This document shows, piece by piece, positions 26,903 through 44,741 of a stretch of 64,000 nt of DNA. Below the pieces are notes generated by a model. The model worked only from the letters and a program-made list of their open reading frames with translations. It made no database searches and was not told the origin of the DNA. A program made the position numbers and the translations under genes. Origin of the DNA: Malus domestica (lineage: Eukaryota; Streptophyta; Magnoliopsida; Rosales; Rosaceae). The stretch lies in contig NC_091661.1 of the NCBI RefSeq assembly GCF_042453785.1, forward strand, positions 30,557,501 to 30,621,500, in the 5' to 3' direction. Positions within the stretch are counted from its first letter, which is position 1. The number at the start of each line of letters is the position of its first letter.

Positions 26903-27754
26903 AAGTATTCATCAATTCCTCCCTTGAACTTGTGATCATTGGCCAATTTCACCCCTCAACTTTAATTTTGGCCAATTTCCCCCCTCAACTCTCATAATTA
27001 GTCAATTTGCACTCTACTGTTAATTTTCCATCTATTCTTTTTTTTTTTCTTTCAATCTTTCTAATAACTTCCAACAAAGTACTAAAATTAACATAAACTC
27101 ACCTGCATAATATAGGGTAAAATGTACAAAAACATAATACAATTAGTATGTGATATGGGTTGATTATAAAAAAAATGTTATGAATCGGGTTTAAAGCATG
27201 TAGAAGAAGAAATAATAATCCTAAACTCATGGATCAGACCTATTTCAATAAAATGTGTTATTCTTAATAAGGAATCGAAAATTATGAATTGACTAGTCAT
27301 TTTTGCACTAAAGCTCGATTCTCCACAATTTACTTGAACTTAGCTTTCACTTTTATAAAGAAAATTGTATTCACATACAAAAATGTACACATCAATCCTT
27401 TTCGTTATCAATTTTGTATAGTAAAAAATCAAATAAAATTACTCCATACTGATTTATTATGACTAATAATACTATCTATGATAAATTGTAAAATTCTAAA
27501 TTTTAATCTAGTTGTAATAGGATAAAGACATAGGAAAATGATTAACATACATCTTATTTAGTTTCTTACACACACTTGTTTACTTATGATCAAATTAAAA
27601 AATTAACAGTAGGGTGCAAATTGACTAATTATGAGAGTTGAGGGGGGAAATTGACTAATTATGAGAGTTGAGGGGGGAAATTGGCCAAAATTAAAGTTGA
27701 GGGGGGAAATTGGCCAATAGTTACAAGTTCAGGGGAGAAATTGATGAATACCTC
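26903..27754. mobile_element. Mutator-type MITE with long terminal inverted repeats
   Basis: An 852 bp non-coding element flanked by the 9 bp duplication AAACACTTA (26894-26902 and 27755-27763), the target-site length of Mutator-like elements. Both ends carry inverted repeats of about 110-150 bp made of 'ggccaattt'/'ttgaggggggaaattgg' units. The right arm has an extra tandem unit (27615-27690). The interior is AT-rich without open frames. The other two blocks lack it. Non-autonomous; mobilised in trans. Confidence 0.85.
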
Positions 27755-29477
27755 AAACACTTAAGGTGTTTCGCATGTGCGCTTTTTTTTTCAAAAAGAA
27801 TTTTAAATGTTTTTTCAACCTAAAAATCCATTAAAGCTCCTTTACTTGTTTTAAAGGCACTTCCAAAATAATATTTAAAGAAAAATTACTTCTAGAGAGA
27901 ATTATAACATGCTAATTGAGAGATCCCAAATTTAGAAACTAGATAGTTATGAAGTGTGACCTTAACTGCATAATTAGGTGAAAAAAGCCATCAAATTTGA
28001 CAAAAAGTCTGATGAAAGGTCATAGCTGTATGCATAGTCCGTAGATGAGATAATCATGAAACAATACGTGGGGAATCAACGCATCCTCATCATTGTCAAA
28101 ATAAATCAGTGTTCCAGAAACACGACCCGATATACAAAGTGTTTTAACATCAATTGAACGTTTTGGAAGTTTGTGGATAGAAACCAAATGGAATATGCTT
28201 GTAACCAAAATTGCTGGCTGCTATATACATCTTGGATTTTAGCTGAGGTGGCCATTGGCCAAGGACTTTGGTCTAATCACGATGCTTTAATTTCGCAATC
28301 CAAAAAAAAAATTCAGATAAAATTTAGAACACGTTTTGGGAGTGTTTTCAAATTACTGAAAGCGATTTTAGAAAGAAAAAAAATGTTTATATAACTAATC
28401 TTTAATAAAAATGCAAGTTAATCCTCCAAAAGTACTGAAACTAGTGCTTCTTTGATAAAACACTTCAAGTGCTTTTGGAGCTCAAAAATATTATCTCAAG
28501 TGGTTTCAGTCGTTTAAAAACACTTTCTAAACTAGTTAATGACTCGTGTATGGGGCAACATTTAGCAAGTAACAGCTCTCATGAATTGGATCGTGGTGAT
28601 GTGAAAATGGGTTTGGGTAAGTTTAGTTTAGACCAGTCACCAGTGTATAAAATATCCACGGCATTGTCGATATTTTCGTCGAAATATCCTTAAAATTAAG
28701 GGTCCATAAGGAAAAGATGGGTGAAATGCAAATTTCACCCTATATCGGCGATCTATAAGAAAACAATGAATATCGACAATATTTACCGATTAACTACAAA
28801 ATTTTGCTGAAACCTATTGCAGATTTCGAACTTTAGAATTTTTTTTTATAAATTTTTTCTTTAATTTCGACTAAATCTGAATGAGTTGATACTTAATATG
28901 CTTATCCCATTGTAAATTTCCATTGAAGACTTTCCATCTATATCAATATTTTAAACATTGGTTTAGACCCACATGTTTAATATCGAGTGCATGCAAATAG
29001 AATGTCAAATCTTTCGGAAAAACTTCAATAGGACTGCCACTTAAGGGCAACTAGATTATTAAAGAGACGAATGCAAGGTTGGATGAGACTAATATACATA
29101 AAGTCTCGTGTTTTGGTGAGATGTGGTCTACAAATGATATAGCATGTGCCCTACGAAAAACAAGATCAGATTACCTATTTGAAGTTTCTCTAGTATGAAA
29201 AATTCAAGAGGGATGTGACGGTTCCGGAAAATAAAAAAATCACACATTTTTATTAATAATTTTTTTGTTCGAATTCGGAAATGTTTAGAACTGAACTAAT
29301 GGAATAGTAGCTCAGTGATACCAACAATTTCATGCTGCAAATCATAAAAAATGGAACTGTTTTACATAAAAATTAATGACAATTAGAGTTAAACAACAGA
29401 AGCTTGCACTTCAAATGGTTTTTTTCTGCTGCTTTTGGTATGCATATGCTTTTTCCATGTCTCGATGTAGTTCCAGT
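27755..29477. other. Chitinase C 5' flank and Treslin 3 downstream flank
   Basis: Third copy of the shared flank, with the foldback repeat at 28320-28538 and empty sites at 28776 (for the 2.45 kb insertion) and 29099 (for Harbinger). The Treslin 3' untranslated region probably lies near 29390-29477. No other gene. Confidence 0.65.
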
Positions 29478-32400
29478 TCACTGGTCATCATCCTGGAACA
29501 ATGCTTTCGAAACAGAGCCGCACGGCTGGCTACTGTATTCTCGGTAATCTTCATCGTCATCCCAGCTGCGTTGCGAGCATGAACGTTTGATTCCTGTCAT
29601 TGGGGTTTCACATACTCTGTCATCACATGAACCTCTACGATCCTTCCTTTTAAACAGCTTTCGAAGCGGATTTGACTTTGGTTTCAATGGTTTCAGCTGT
29701 TTTGGGGCCCAAACTCTCTGCAAATCAGGCATCCATCTTGTGGATGAAGCGAATCTCCGAGCCCTCTCTCTCCTCTCTTGAGCTTCAAGTAACTTGCGAG
29801 CATGGTCGTCATTTTGTTTGATCTCTTCAGCGCTCGGTCTTCCAATATCAGTTTTCAGCGGACGAAGAGACTCACCTTCTGCTGATAATGAGTCCCAGAT
29901 TCTATAACTTTCATCCACTTCGACACTCTTTGGTTTTTCTTTACAGGATCGATTGCTATCCTCACTGTTGAGTAAACTATTAGGGAGTTCTTCCTCATCG
30001 GCAAACAGTAGCAAATCCATTTTTGTATAGATTTTGTGAACCACATCTTCAAGTGTCTCACAGTACCTGAAAATGTCCAAATTCAAAGATTATTCTATCT
30101 GCTTAATTTTCCATCTCAAACAAAAATTGATCACCTGCACTTGTATTTCGGGAAACTAATTGCAGGAATGAATTATTTAAGCTCCATCGTTTCAAGGATC
30201 ATACCGTAGGCTAATATGCTATGCAGAAGTTGTATAAACATATTCCTCACTCGTTCAGAAAAACAATGTTACAATGTGCGTATAACTGGCCTATATCCTG
30301 TAAATCTACACTAATAAGGAAACACACTTAACTCATCTAAGATTATAAAGATAATCACTTTCCTTTTTTAGCATTATTGCAAAGGTAAGTAGGAGAACAG
30401 TGGCACCGGAAATGTGTATTTGATGAGACATGAACGGTAGACTGAATGAGTGTGGAGAAAGCCACAATGCCTCAGTAAAACATCCATTATATAAAGTAAA
30501 GAATAATACGAAAGGCAGGGGTTTTCAACTCTGATATTTATTACCTGCTTTTTATGATCTTTTCAACATAATCATCTACACTCCAGTCACCAAAGAAGCC
30601 CTCCAGATGACATCGAATTTTCTCCAAACAAGAGCAAATCTGTTTTACAAACTTCTGTTTCATAGATTCTGCAATACTTGCACCAACCTCTGATTGTAGT
30701 ATCTCCATCCGGAAAAATATCTGCAATTCATATCTAGTACTAGGTGAAGGAAAAGTGTAAATGTAATTGGAGACAAATTTTCATATTAGTAGAGTTATAA
30801 CTGGATTAATGCATAATACAGAAGACAGTTAAGTTATAAATGAGAAAGGATACTCTCGAACTAATTTTCCAGAAGTCAGTCCTTCGGATTGTGAATCAGA
30901 TGCTTTAACAGACGGGTCGGAGCTTTTCTGCCTTGCAGTGATATCCTTGGGATCTCTCAGTAGAAGTTTTAACACCTCAGAAGCAACCAAATCATCAGTA
31001 GCACCAGATTTTACAAGGGAAGTTTGACTCTCTGAAAGGGTTTCTGTTTCCCACTTTTTATTTAACCAATATATGGATGAATTCACAAGCCGATAGGCCA
31101 AGGCCCCCAAGTCTACTGCTTCATATTCAAGCCCCTGTTGTATCTTGTTGGATAGACTACTGAAAAAAGCTTCTGACGTTTCTGATCTACATTCCAAAGC
31201 GGCTTCATCTTGTATGCCAGAAGCCACAGTCAAAGAATTTTCTCCAATTGAAGGAGATGAAGAAATTGGCTGTTCACTTTCATGGTGCAAGTTATCCAAC
31301 CTATTGTCCATCCCTTTTCTATTGAGCTGGTCTGCCTGGGATTCTTTCTCCACTATTAGACCACGATCGCTAGACTTCTTAATCTGTTTCATCCAGCATT
31401 TCAGAAATCGCATCTTTTTTGAGTTATAACATTCCCTGGCAAAGTAAACCTCTTCCAAACCTATCTCTGAGTGTTCAAATGCTGCCTTGCAGAAGGCACT
31501 CCATGTGAGATCTTGTAGCAACTGTGAATTTCTTTTGCTATTTCTCTTCCTTCCCTCCTTCCCTGCAGAATGCTTATTGGATGGCCCAGTCTGGTCCAAA
31601 TCAGCATTCGGTTTGCAAATCCCATTCTTCATATTTCGACTTAATTGGTCTGCTTTTGTCTGAGGGTGAAATCCTTCATCCACAATAAACAGCAGAGCCG
31701 AAGAAACTGTGAAAGGTTTGAGGATTCCCGTAGACAATACACCAGTGTCACTTGAAAGGGACACTAATGCTCCTTGACCATTCCTATATAAGAAACTCAA
31801 GAGAATCTGCCAAATGGGCGCTGATTTTCTCTTCGCATTCTCTCCCAAGTCCGCTTCTAGCATTTCTAGAACCTTATCTGCATAATAATTGCCAGAACCT
31901 TCTTTTCCATCTTCACCAGGTTTAACCGAAACATCACAGACAAGGAGAGGATCAGATAAGTGGCCCTTGAAATTCGAAAACTCATTGTACTTTTGCAAAG
32001 CCTTAACCTGGAACTTTGTCATGCCTTTGCCGAAATTCCCCCAGAACAATTCTTTCAGTTTACCACCTTTTGTTTGTGAATTTAGGATTTCTAGGGAAAA
32101 GAAAGCATCATCAGCTGCATTTCTAGGCAACATCTTCAAATCAACCAATTGAAGATCACAAACCTTGCATTCCAAAGGCTTCCCACTTACATCTAAGATC
32201 TCGAGACTCAACTGCGCATTGACTTTCTTATGACTATCATCACAACCGAAAAACTTGGATGAAATCCCAATCTCGGGATAAATCAAACCAAAAGGAACAA
32301 GAGCAGAACCAAGAACAATCGAACCAGTGGAGCAAAATCCCCATCCCAAACTCCTAACCTCACTCTCAAAAAACCCAAATCTCGTCTCATCCTCATCGTT

Positions 32401-33084
32401 CCCAACCTTACCCTCACCACATTCTAATTCATACCTGACATCAACCCAGCTACACTGAATATCTCTACTCACAAATGCATCATTCACATTCTCAAAGAAA
32501 CCCCGAAATCTCTCAGAAAACGCATTCACATTTTCCAAAGACTCGTCACCCACACCCACATTCAGGAATTCTGTCAAACAGTTTGCAGACACAGAGACGG
32601 GCGAAAACAGAACTACCAAATTAGACCTCACAGCAACCGAATCACGATTCGAGAACATACCCGTCATTGGATCGCAGATCACGGGGTCCCAGGCGTAGTC
32701 GTGCACGAGCTGGCGCAAGGAGGCGGCGAAGCACGAAGCCCGGGGCAGCGATGCCGGATCGCGGCGAAATGCGGGGAGGGAATTGAGGGTGTGGGAGAGG
32801 GAATTGAAAGTGGGGCCGGGGAGGTGGAAAGAGAGGGAGAGAGAAGTGGGGAGCTTGGAGGATGAGAGCAGCGGAGAGAGGGAGGAGAAGAAGGGTCTAA
32901 AGGCGAAGAAAGAGGCGGAGAGAGGAGGGAAGGAGAGGATGGTTTTGACGGCGGCGAGGAGGGTGGTGAGAAATGGAGCTGGGTTTCGGAGGTGGAGGAG
33001 TGGGTTGAGGTCTAGGAGGAGGACGATGCGCTGCGTTTTGCCGTAGTCGGCGATTGGGTCGCCGGAGCTCCGATCAGATGCCAT
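29478..33084 (-). CDS. Treslin/TICRR (Sld3-type) replication initiation factor homologue, intact copy 3
   Basis: Three exons, 30854-33084, 30545-30733 and 29478-30066, with GT-AG introns, give 1002 residues. Animal Treslin binds TopBP1 after CDK phosphorylation and helps load CDC45 onto MCM at origins. Visible here: an N-terminal vWA-like fold (RIVLLLDLNPLL, residues 19-30; LVHDYAWDP, about 128; NLVVLFSPV, about 156; CSWVDV, about 213), which parallels animal motifs such as DYQWD and FYWVD. A second block across the exon 1-2 join (VREYELQIFFRMEILQ, 742-757) matches the animal LQVFLRLE block. The C-terminus is basic with KLFKRKD and many Ser/Thr-Pro candidates. Identity rests on remembered motifs. 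It is the only open copy of three, and its 5' end faces the DUF3143 gene. Confidence 0.8.
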
Positions 33085-33264
33085 CGCATTTGCAGGAGGA
33101 GAAAGAGAAGGAATTTGGCTGCAGAGAAGAAGGGAGATGCAAATGTGGAATTAAGGAACAGTAAACCGAATACGCCGTCGTTTTAGGAGAAAAACAACGA
33201 TATGGTAGATGCTTGAGCGGGAAACCAAATTTTGGCGGTAAAGCAAATGTTTTAATCTGATCAA

Positions 33265-33805
33265 GGACCTGTTTGGACTGCTTCTAAATTTGTTAAAAGC
33301 GCTTTTAGAGAACGAAAGAGCTTTTGACATCAGTTGAAAAAATAAAAATATTTAAAGTACTTCTTCATGTTAAAAAAACACATGGTTTATAACGGAAATT
33401 TCAACATGATTTGAATGAAAGTGCATTCCAAAAGTATTATGAATAGATATGCTTTTCAATATGCTTATAATAAAAGTGCTTTTTGCAAATGATGTCGGAC
33501 TCGTTTATAATTGCTTTTAAAATGGTTGAAAGTTTATTTTGTAAAAATGTTTTTAGAACAAATATTTAATAAAAATACAAGTGAATTAAAAAAAAACACT
33601 TCAAGAATAAAACAACCAAAGGGGCAAAAACAGGACAACCAAATTAGACCTCACAGCAACTGAATCACAATTCGAGAACATACCCATCACCAAATCACAA
33701 ATAGCTGGTCCCAAGTGTAGTCGTGCACGAGCACATTTAGAACCAATATTTTCTTTAAAAATGGTCTCAATCATTTTAAAAACATTTTCAAACGAACCCG
33801 TCATT
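33265..33805. repeat. Foldback repeat with embedded Treslin fragment (second copy)
   Basis: Same structure as 7085-7600, without the Tourist MITE. Arms begin near 'cctgtttggactgcttctaa' and end near 'tttcaaacgaac'. Confidence 0.55.
33621..33732 (-). pseudogene. Treslin exon 1 fragment (second copy)
   Basis: About 110 bp similar to Treslin exon 1 (encoding GMFSNCDSVAVRSNLVVLF in one frame), 540 bp upstream of the intact gene's start. It corresponds to the fragment at 7435-7538. Confidence 0.7.
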
Positions 33806-34293
33806 TTTAGGAGAAACACAATGGCGCAAATGATCCTTAGGTGAGAAGAAAAACTAGACATAATGTTAAATAGCACATTATGTACCAATTTTTCTTCAAC
33901 GGGGCTGGGACTACTAAGAAGTTTGGAAACTAAACAGCAAAGATTGACTCTAAGAAATCAAACCTGATGATTGCTTATAAAGTCGAACTATTTGAATAGA
34001 TTTGACTACCGAAGACAAAATCATACATATGCGGATCATTAAAAGGTGAAAGAGGCCCATAAAGACCAAAGCCATAGCCCACATAGCTGATTTGGGCCAA
34101 TTGGCCCATCTCAATTCTATTTTCTTTTTCTTTTTCTTTTTTTAGTTGATTGGCGTGCTCTATCCTCTCCCCAAACTCCAAACATGGGGAAGAAAGCTGC
34201 AAACTTCCTCTCTCTTCAAACAAGAAAGCTGCAAACTTTCTCTCTCTAAAATCCAACCCCTCAAAAGTTGCAAAATTACAAGAGAGTCCCAAC
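33806..34293. promoter_or_regulatory. Upstream region of the DUF3143 gene
   Basis: Non-coding. It contains a CT-rich tract (tttctttttctttttc, about 34123-34143) and a likely 5' untranslated leader rich in 'ctctctc' before the start codon at 34294. No TATA box was assigned. Confidence 0.4.
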
Positions 34294-35675
34294 ATGTCCG
34301 CCATTTCTCTCACCAAGTTCATCGTCTTCTCTTCCATCGCTTCCTCAACTTTCCCAAAATATCCAACTCCTTACCCTTCACTTTCACCCAAATGCCCAAC
34401 GTATCCCCTCACCCACTCTTCCAGAAAGATTTCGGTCTCGGTATTTTCGAAGCCTTCCGAGGCGGAGGAAGACGAGGAGCTCCCGTCGGCGCCGGAGGAC
34501 GAGTGGCTGAAGAAGCTGCCGGACAAGAAGAAGCCGCTGTACGCCCACAGCCTCCCCTGCATCGAGGCCTGGCTGAGGAACTTGGGGTTTTACCAGAGCA
34601 AAGAGGACCGGGCGGTTTGGCTGGTGGAGAAGCCCGAGTGGCACGCCCAGCTCTCGCTCGACATCACCGACTTGTATGTGAGGTTGGTTTTCTGTTTTCT
34701 CTTCTGGGTTTCTGCCATTTCTGCTGTACACACACACATATATGTATATGCGTGCTGAATTTTTGGCTGATGGATTGATTTGGTGGTTTAGTGTTAATTT
34801 TATTGAGAAAAGATCATGAATTTAATCAGCCTGTGTGTTAAGTTTTAGAATTTACAGTTTGTTTTGTTGCGATACAAGTCGGGTTGCTGTGAGATTGAAT
34901 TTGATACCGAATTTTATAGAAAAATGTAGTGAAATTAGAGTGGACAATTTGTGGATGGTAGGATGATTGCACCTAAACTCGGATAAAAGTGGAGTTTTAT
35001 TAGGCCTCTATTAGTCTTCCATGCCTTTGGTCCATTTATAGCTTCCAGTTTCTGTGAGTGAGTGGTTTACTGTGTTAACTTGATCCGGTTGGCCGGTTGA
35101 ATTGGAGGTCATGATGGTGGATTCAACTGCGATTCCTGGAAATAGTGTGGATTCACAGAAAAATGGAAAGGAATCAATGTGTTGTGGAATGGGAACGATA
35201 TAAGAGTTTGTTTAAAGGCTTCTTTAGGATTGGCTCGATTGGATATGTGGCTAAGTCCCATTATCACATTCTAAGTTTCACGAATGAGATTGTGCGCTTG
35301 ATGACATGAGCTAGTTATAGACGATAGGAAATGGCGGTGATGGTTGAAAGCGGGAAGCTTGAGGTTGTGGGGAAAGATGGAGAAACAGACTGATTACTTG
35401 AAAGTGTTCGTATTACCCTGCATCACCTCTAGTTTTTCCTTTTCACATGACTGTGTCTCCCCTTTTTTCTTGGCGATGTTCTAGATCGTTGCTTGAAATT
35501 GTTTCTTTTTTCTGAACCTTTTTGTTATATCAAATATTACTGCTGCTAAATATTTAACTGGTGATGTAGGTATCTAAAGACTGGACCAGGAAACCTTGAA
35601 AAGGATATGGAGAGGCGATTTAGTTATGCGCTGAGCAGAGAGGACATCGAGAATGCAGTGCTTGGAGGACCCTGA
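34294..35675 (+). CDS. Plastid-targeted DUF3143-like protein
   Basis: Two exons, 34294-34682 and 35570-35675, GT-AG intron of 887 bp splitting an Arg codon (ag/g), give 164 residues. The first ~55 residues (MSAISLTKFIVFSSIASS...) are Ser/Thr/Pro-rich with few acids, a typical chloroplast transit peptide. The mature part holds KKPLYAHSLPCIEAWLRNLGF, a Trp-rich EKPEWHAQLSLDI strand, and the ending RRFSYALSREDIENAVLGGP. This pattern is that of the short cyanobacterial DUF3143 family, so a plastid protein of endosymbiotic origin is likely. Its biochemical function is unknown. The start was chosen because it opens the transit peptide. An upstream in-frame CTG/TTG extension is not credible. Confidence 0.82.
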
Positions 35676-36677
35676 GGACAACAAAACAATTGTTCCTGCA
35701 GGCATCTAGTTTGCTCTTCTGAATTTATCGACCTCCCAGAAGGCACCTATTACTTCTGGTTGACGGACTTGTGTGAATAGGTTACTATCGATTCTTACAC
35801 TAGGACTTTTGAGACGAATAATAGGCTGTGCTATTATTTATAACTTAAATTAGTCCTCATGAGAGCTTTCGTGATCAAAATCGTTATTTTTAGGTTACAG
35901 CTAGAACTTTAGGGAGGTGCTGATTGGTGCAAATGCTTTAGACAATTTCAGATCGAATGTATTCTTCTTTTCATGATAAAATCGAATGTATTCTTCTTTT
36001 CATGATAAAATCGAATGTATACTTCTGTACGATGAATCTTCGATTTTATTTTCCTTTGAACGCAAATGTAGACGATGTTATTAGTACGTAACTAGCCTGA
36101 TCGGCATTTCTGTAATCAGTTTTCGATCGTGTGATGCAGAACCGGAAAATTCTTTTTTTTTTCAAAGTTATACAGAATGAAAGAAACACAATGTGCGATT
36201 TTCGTCAATTTAGAAGAAGAGCCGATTGCACAGCAGCAAAATGATGTAACAATTTTCGAATTGGATCTATATACTCTTATTGATTTTAAAATGTACAGTA
36301 ATTCTCTTGCGTTTGACAACAACTTGTCGCGCAAGAAATGTCTATTTCCAGTTTCTGCATCATGATACATATACAGTTCATCAATCAAGATCTGCGTTTT
36401 AGATTACGTTCATCGCGGTGTTTTAGATTACATTCATCGCCGTGCTGGGAACGGATACCTACAACCTTATGCAACCTGATGTGCTACTATTGATCTGGAC
36501 TAAGTAGTCGATTATTCTTCATTGCCTTCGAGAAAATAAGGTAGAGATATTATACACACGCTTCTTCGGCTAGCAACGTTCTATAGTTTACACCAATCCT
36601 CCTTTTCACTATGCTTCATCTCTTCGCTACCCAGCCGTGGCAAAATGGCGAGATGAAACAATGAAACACCGCTACTT
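35676..36677. other. Convergent intergenic region
   Basis: It holds the 3' ends of the DUF3143 gene (plus) and the ABCC gene (minus). Two short tandem duplications are present: a 29 bp unit at 35952-36024 (atcgaatgtattcttctttt...) and a 24 bp unit at 36396-36443 (gttttagattacrttcatcg...). No gene is seen. Confidence 0.7.
35952..36024. repeat. 29 bp tandem repeat, 2.5 copies
   Basis: Units at 35952, 35981 and a partial at 36010. The first two are identical, so the duplication is recent. Confidence 0.9.
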
Positions 36678-42262
<5,585 letters not shown>

Positions 42263-43400
42263 GCTTTAATTAACTCTGCAGTTACACAATGCGAGAACAT
42301 ACAACAAGAAACAATCAGATAACCCCAGAAACACAAATTAACAAAATCTTGGGGGAAAAACTGAAAAAAAATGCGAACTTGAAGATTCTTAACATCAATT
42401 TAGTCCAAAGAATTAAAGGGCATATACCTTTTGGTTTTGTTTTGATAAATGCGGGATCAAACTCAGGATCTCGGGTTTCGGGTGCAAGAGTAGTAAATGC
42501 TCTTAACCGCTCACATGACCCAAGAACAGGATGTCCTCCTCCTCCTCCTCTGAGGCCAATGCTTCACAGAAAGCAAAACACCAAAGCATTAGGTCCTATA
42601 AAAATTACCCAATTTGTCACTCAGCTGTCCAAGTTAGAAAGAATGTCCGGAAATTAAATCAAACAGTGTTTTGAAACTACGAACGTGAGATGTGCAACTT
42701 GTGATAAATTCGACATGCGACAACACGTTAAAATAATACGACAACAATCACGTCTTTGTCTTGTGTTTAACAGCGACGTAAAGTTAAAATATTTGGTGGA
42801 AGAAAAACAGAGGAAGCAAAGCAATTCAAGACCAATCAAACAACTCTACATATAATAATATAATAAAAATTGCAATGAAAAATAATAATTATAAAAAAAA
42901 AAAGGGTTTTGGACTAACCAGGAACCCAAGAAACCCGAAATCTTCAATGTCCGTTTTTGCAAAACCCAGAATTTAATTTCTTGAATTTGTTTATTTTTGA
43001 GTTCTTTTAATTTCCTTGAAAGAAAAAGATGGAGTCTTTGCACCCGATTGCTGATGGGCTCCGAGTTTATGGTAGAGACTGACAAAACGTGGGTTTAGAG
43101 AGAGAGAGAGAGAGGAGAGAATGACTTGAGTTTTTAGTCAGCTTTTTTCGTCTAAGAAAAAAGTAATGGTTGCAAAATTTGCAACTGCGAGTCAAAAAGT
43201 TGTGGATTTCTGAGAGAGGGAGAGGGAGATGTGTAAGGTCGGAGTCGGTATGTCGTCATGGCTCACGTCTCTGCGTCTTGAAAACACGTGGGCTTTGTTC
43301 GTCCGTCGTTTCCTTTTCTCTGTGTGATCCGCAGCCGTACTGGGATTCTGTGGCTACGCAGGCGCAACTGCCCAGATTTTAATATGCATGTATATTCAAA
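42263..43400 (-). promoter_or_regulatory. ABCC10-like 5' leader, probable leader intron and promoter
   Basis: An acceptor-like 'ctgcag' on the minus strand ends 12 bp upstream of the start codon (42277), so an intron in the 5' untranslated region is likely, with candidate donors near 42425 or 42917. A GA microsatellite (43097-43120) lies in the probable core promoter or first leader exon. The transcription start cannot be fixed. Confidence 0.45.
43097..43120. repeat. GA microsatellite
   Basis: An uninterrupted AG run of 18 bases followed by GAGAGA, upstream of the ABCC gene. Confidence 0.9.
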
Positions 43401-43550
43401 TAAGAACAAAAATTACGTATTATTAAATAGAAAACACCGAATACCCGTCAAACACCAATCAAATTGGAAATGGTTTATGCTCGTTTAGAAATACTTTTAA
43501 ATGATTGAAAGTGTTTTTAGGAAAAATTTTGTTGGCAAGTACTAGCTATA

Positions 43551-43796
43551 GAGCTTATTTAGATGTACTTTTAAAATGACTAAAAATACTTATGGTGAAA
43601 ATGTTTTTGGAACCAATCCTTAGTAAAAATACAAATAAATTGTAGAAAAACACTTAAGTGTTTCTTGCTTTTTGAAATAAGCACATAACTGGTGCTTCTT
43701 GCAGAAAACACTTTAAGTGCTTTTGGAATCAAAAAACATTTTCTTTAAAAACGCTTTCAGTTATTTTAAAAACACATTCAAACGAACTCATATACT
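43551..43796. repeat. Foldback MITE-like repeat
   Basis: Member of the 'aagtgcttttgg' foldback family. The left arm 'cttatttagatgtactttta' mirrors the right arm 'tcagttattttaaaaacac'. A second, partial copy lies just left (about 43475-43540) and a diverged one right (43855-43920). Confidence 0.6.
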
Positions 43797-43977
43797 TCTT
43801 ACATGAAATACTTTCCATTGTTTTTTTATTCAAGATTAACTTACATTTTTACCAATGATTTGTTTAAAAGCATTTTTTTAAAACAGTTTTAGTTATTTAA
43901 AAACACTTCTCAAACGAGAAACTAGTCATCTACAAGTATAAAACATAAACACAGTTTTAGGGACAATAAAAGTAGGG

Positions 43978-44127
43978 GTATGCTATCCATACATCCTATT
44001 TTACTTCTCACACACCTCTTGTTAATTTCTGTCATTTGATTTTCTTTAATTCATCTGATCCGACAGTCGAAATTTAAAAAGGTGTGTGAGAAGTTAAAAA
44101 TGGTGTATGGATATTACATCTCTAAAA
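43978..44127. mobile_element. Short inverted-repeat MITE
   Basis: About 150 bp with terminal inverted repeats of roughly 40 bp: 'tgctatccatacatcc..cttctcacacacct' and the inverted 'aggtgtgtgagaag..ggtgtatggatattac'. Non-coding. The superfamily is not determined because the flanking duplication is unclear. Confidence 0.65.
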
Positions 44128-44250
44128 GTATGAGGAAGAGTATGATGTGCTTATTTATTTTGCATGGTGAAATAGGCAAAATGTACATAAGAAAAGAAAT
44201 CGTGGAGGGGAGTATGAAGAAATGAGAGTTCAGTCAATTATCTTTTGGAT

Positions 44251-44464
44251 AAGGATTGTCTGCCCTCCTAGTTGTGGTGTCCTTCCATGCCCTCCTATTT
44301 TGTGCAGTCACGGTTAAGCCACGTTAATATTTTATATTAATTTTTTAATGAGATAATAAGACAAAAAACAATAAAAATATAAAATATTGACGTGGCTTAA
44401 CCGTGACCGCACAAAATAGGAGGGCATGGAAGGGCACCACAACTAGGAGGGCAGACAATCCTTG
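44251..44464. mobile_element. Near-perfect palindromic MITE
   Basis: About 214 bp with inverted arms of about 93 bp (left from aaggattgtctgccctccta, right its complement ending cagacaatcctt) around a loop of some 28 bp. Arms differ at only a few sites, so it is young or was copied as a hairpin. Non-coding; the superfamily is unclear. Confidence 0.8.
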
Positions 44465-44741
44465 TCCTTATCTTCTCCGATCCTAGTTGATATAATTTTC
44501 CTTTTATGTGAATTATTATGGATTTTAATGTGAAACACGTATTAGTATTTATTTATTACGAGCAAGTAAACACATGAGAAGTTTTGAGTAGCAAGTGAAG
44601 AATTATTAGAATAATTTTAGTATTCATTATGTGTGGCTCGTGTCATTATTTAATTCTAATGCATATTTAAACGATTAAACAATTTTTAGATATAAGTTTG
44701 TAGACTTAGAGATGATATGGTCAATCAAGATAATCAAAATC

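Noticed and set aside
26903-27754. LTR retrotransposon fragment
   Set aside because: Ends are inverted, not direct, and the target duplication is 9 bp, which fits a Mutator-type MITE.
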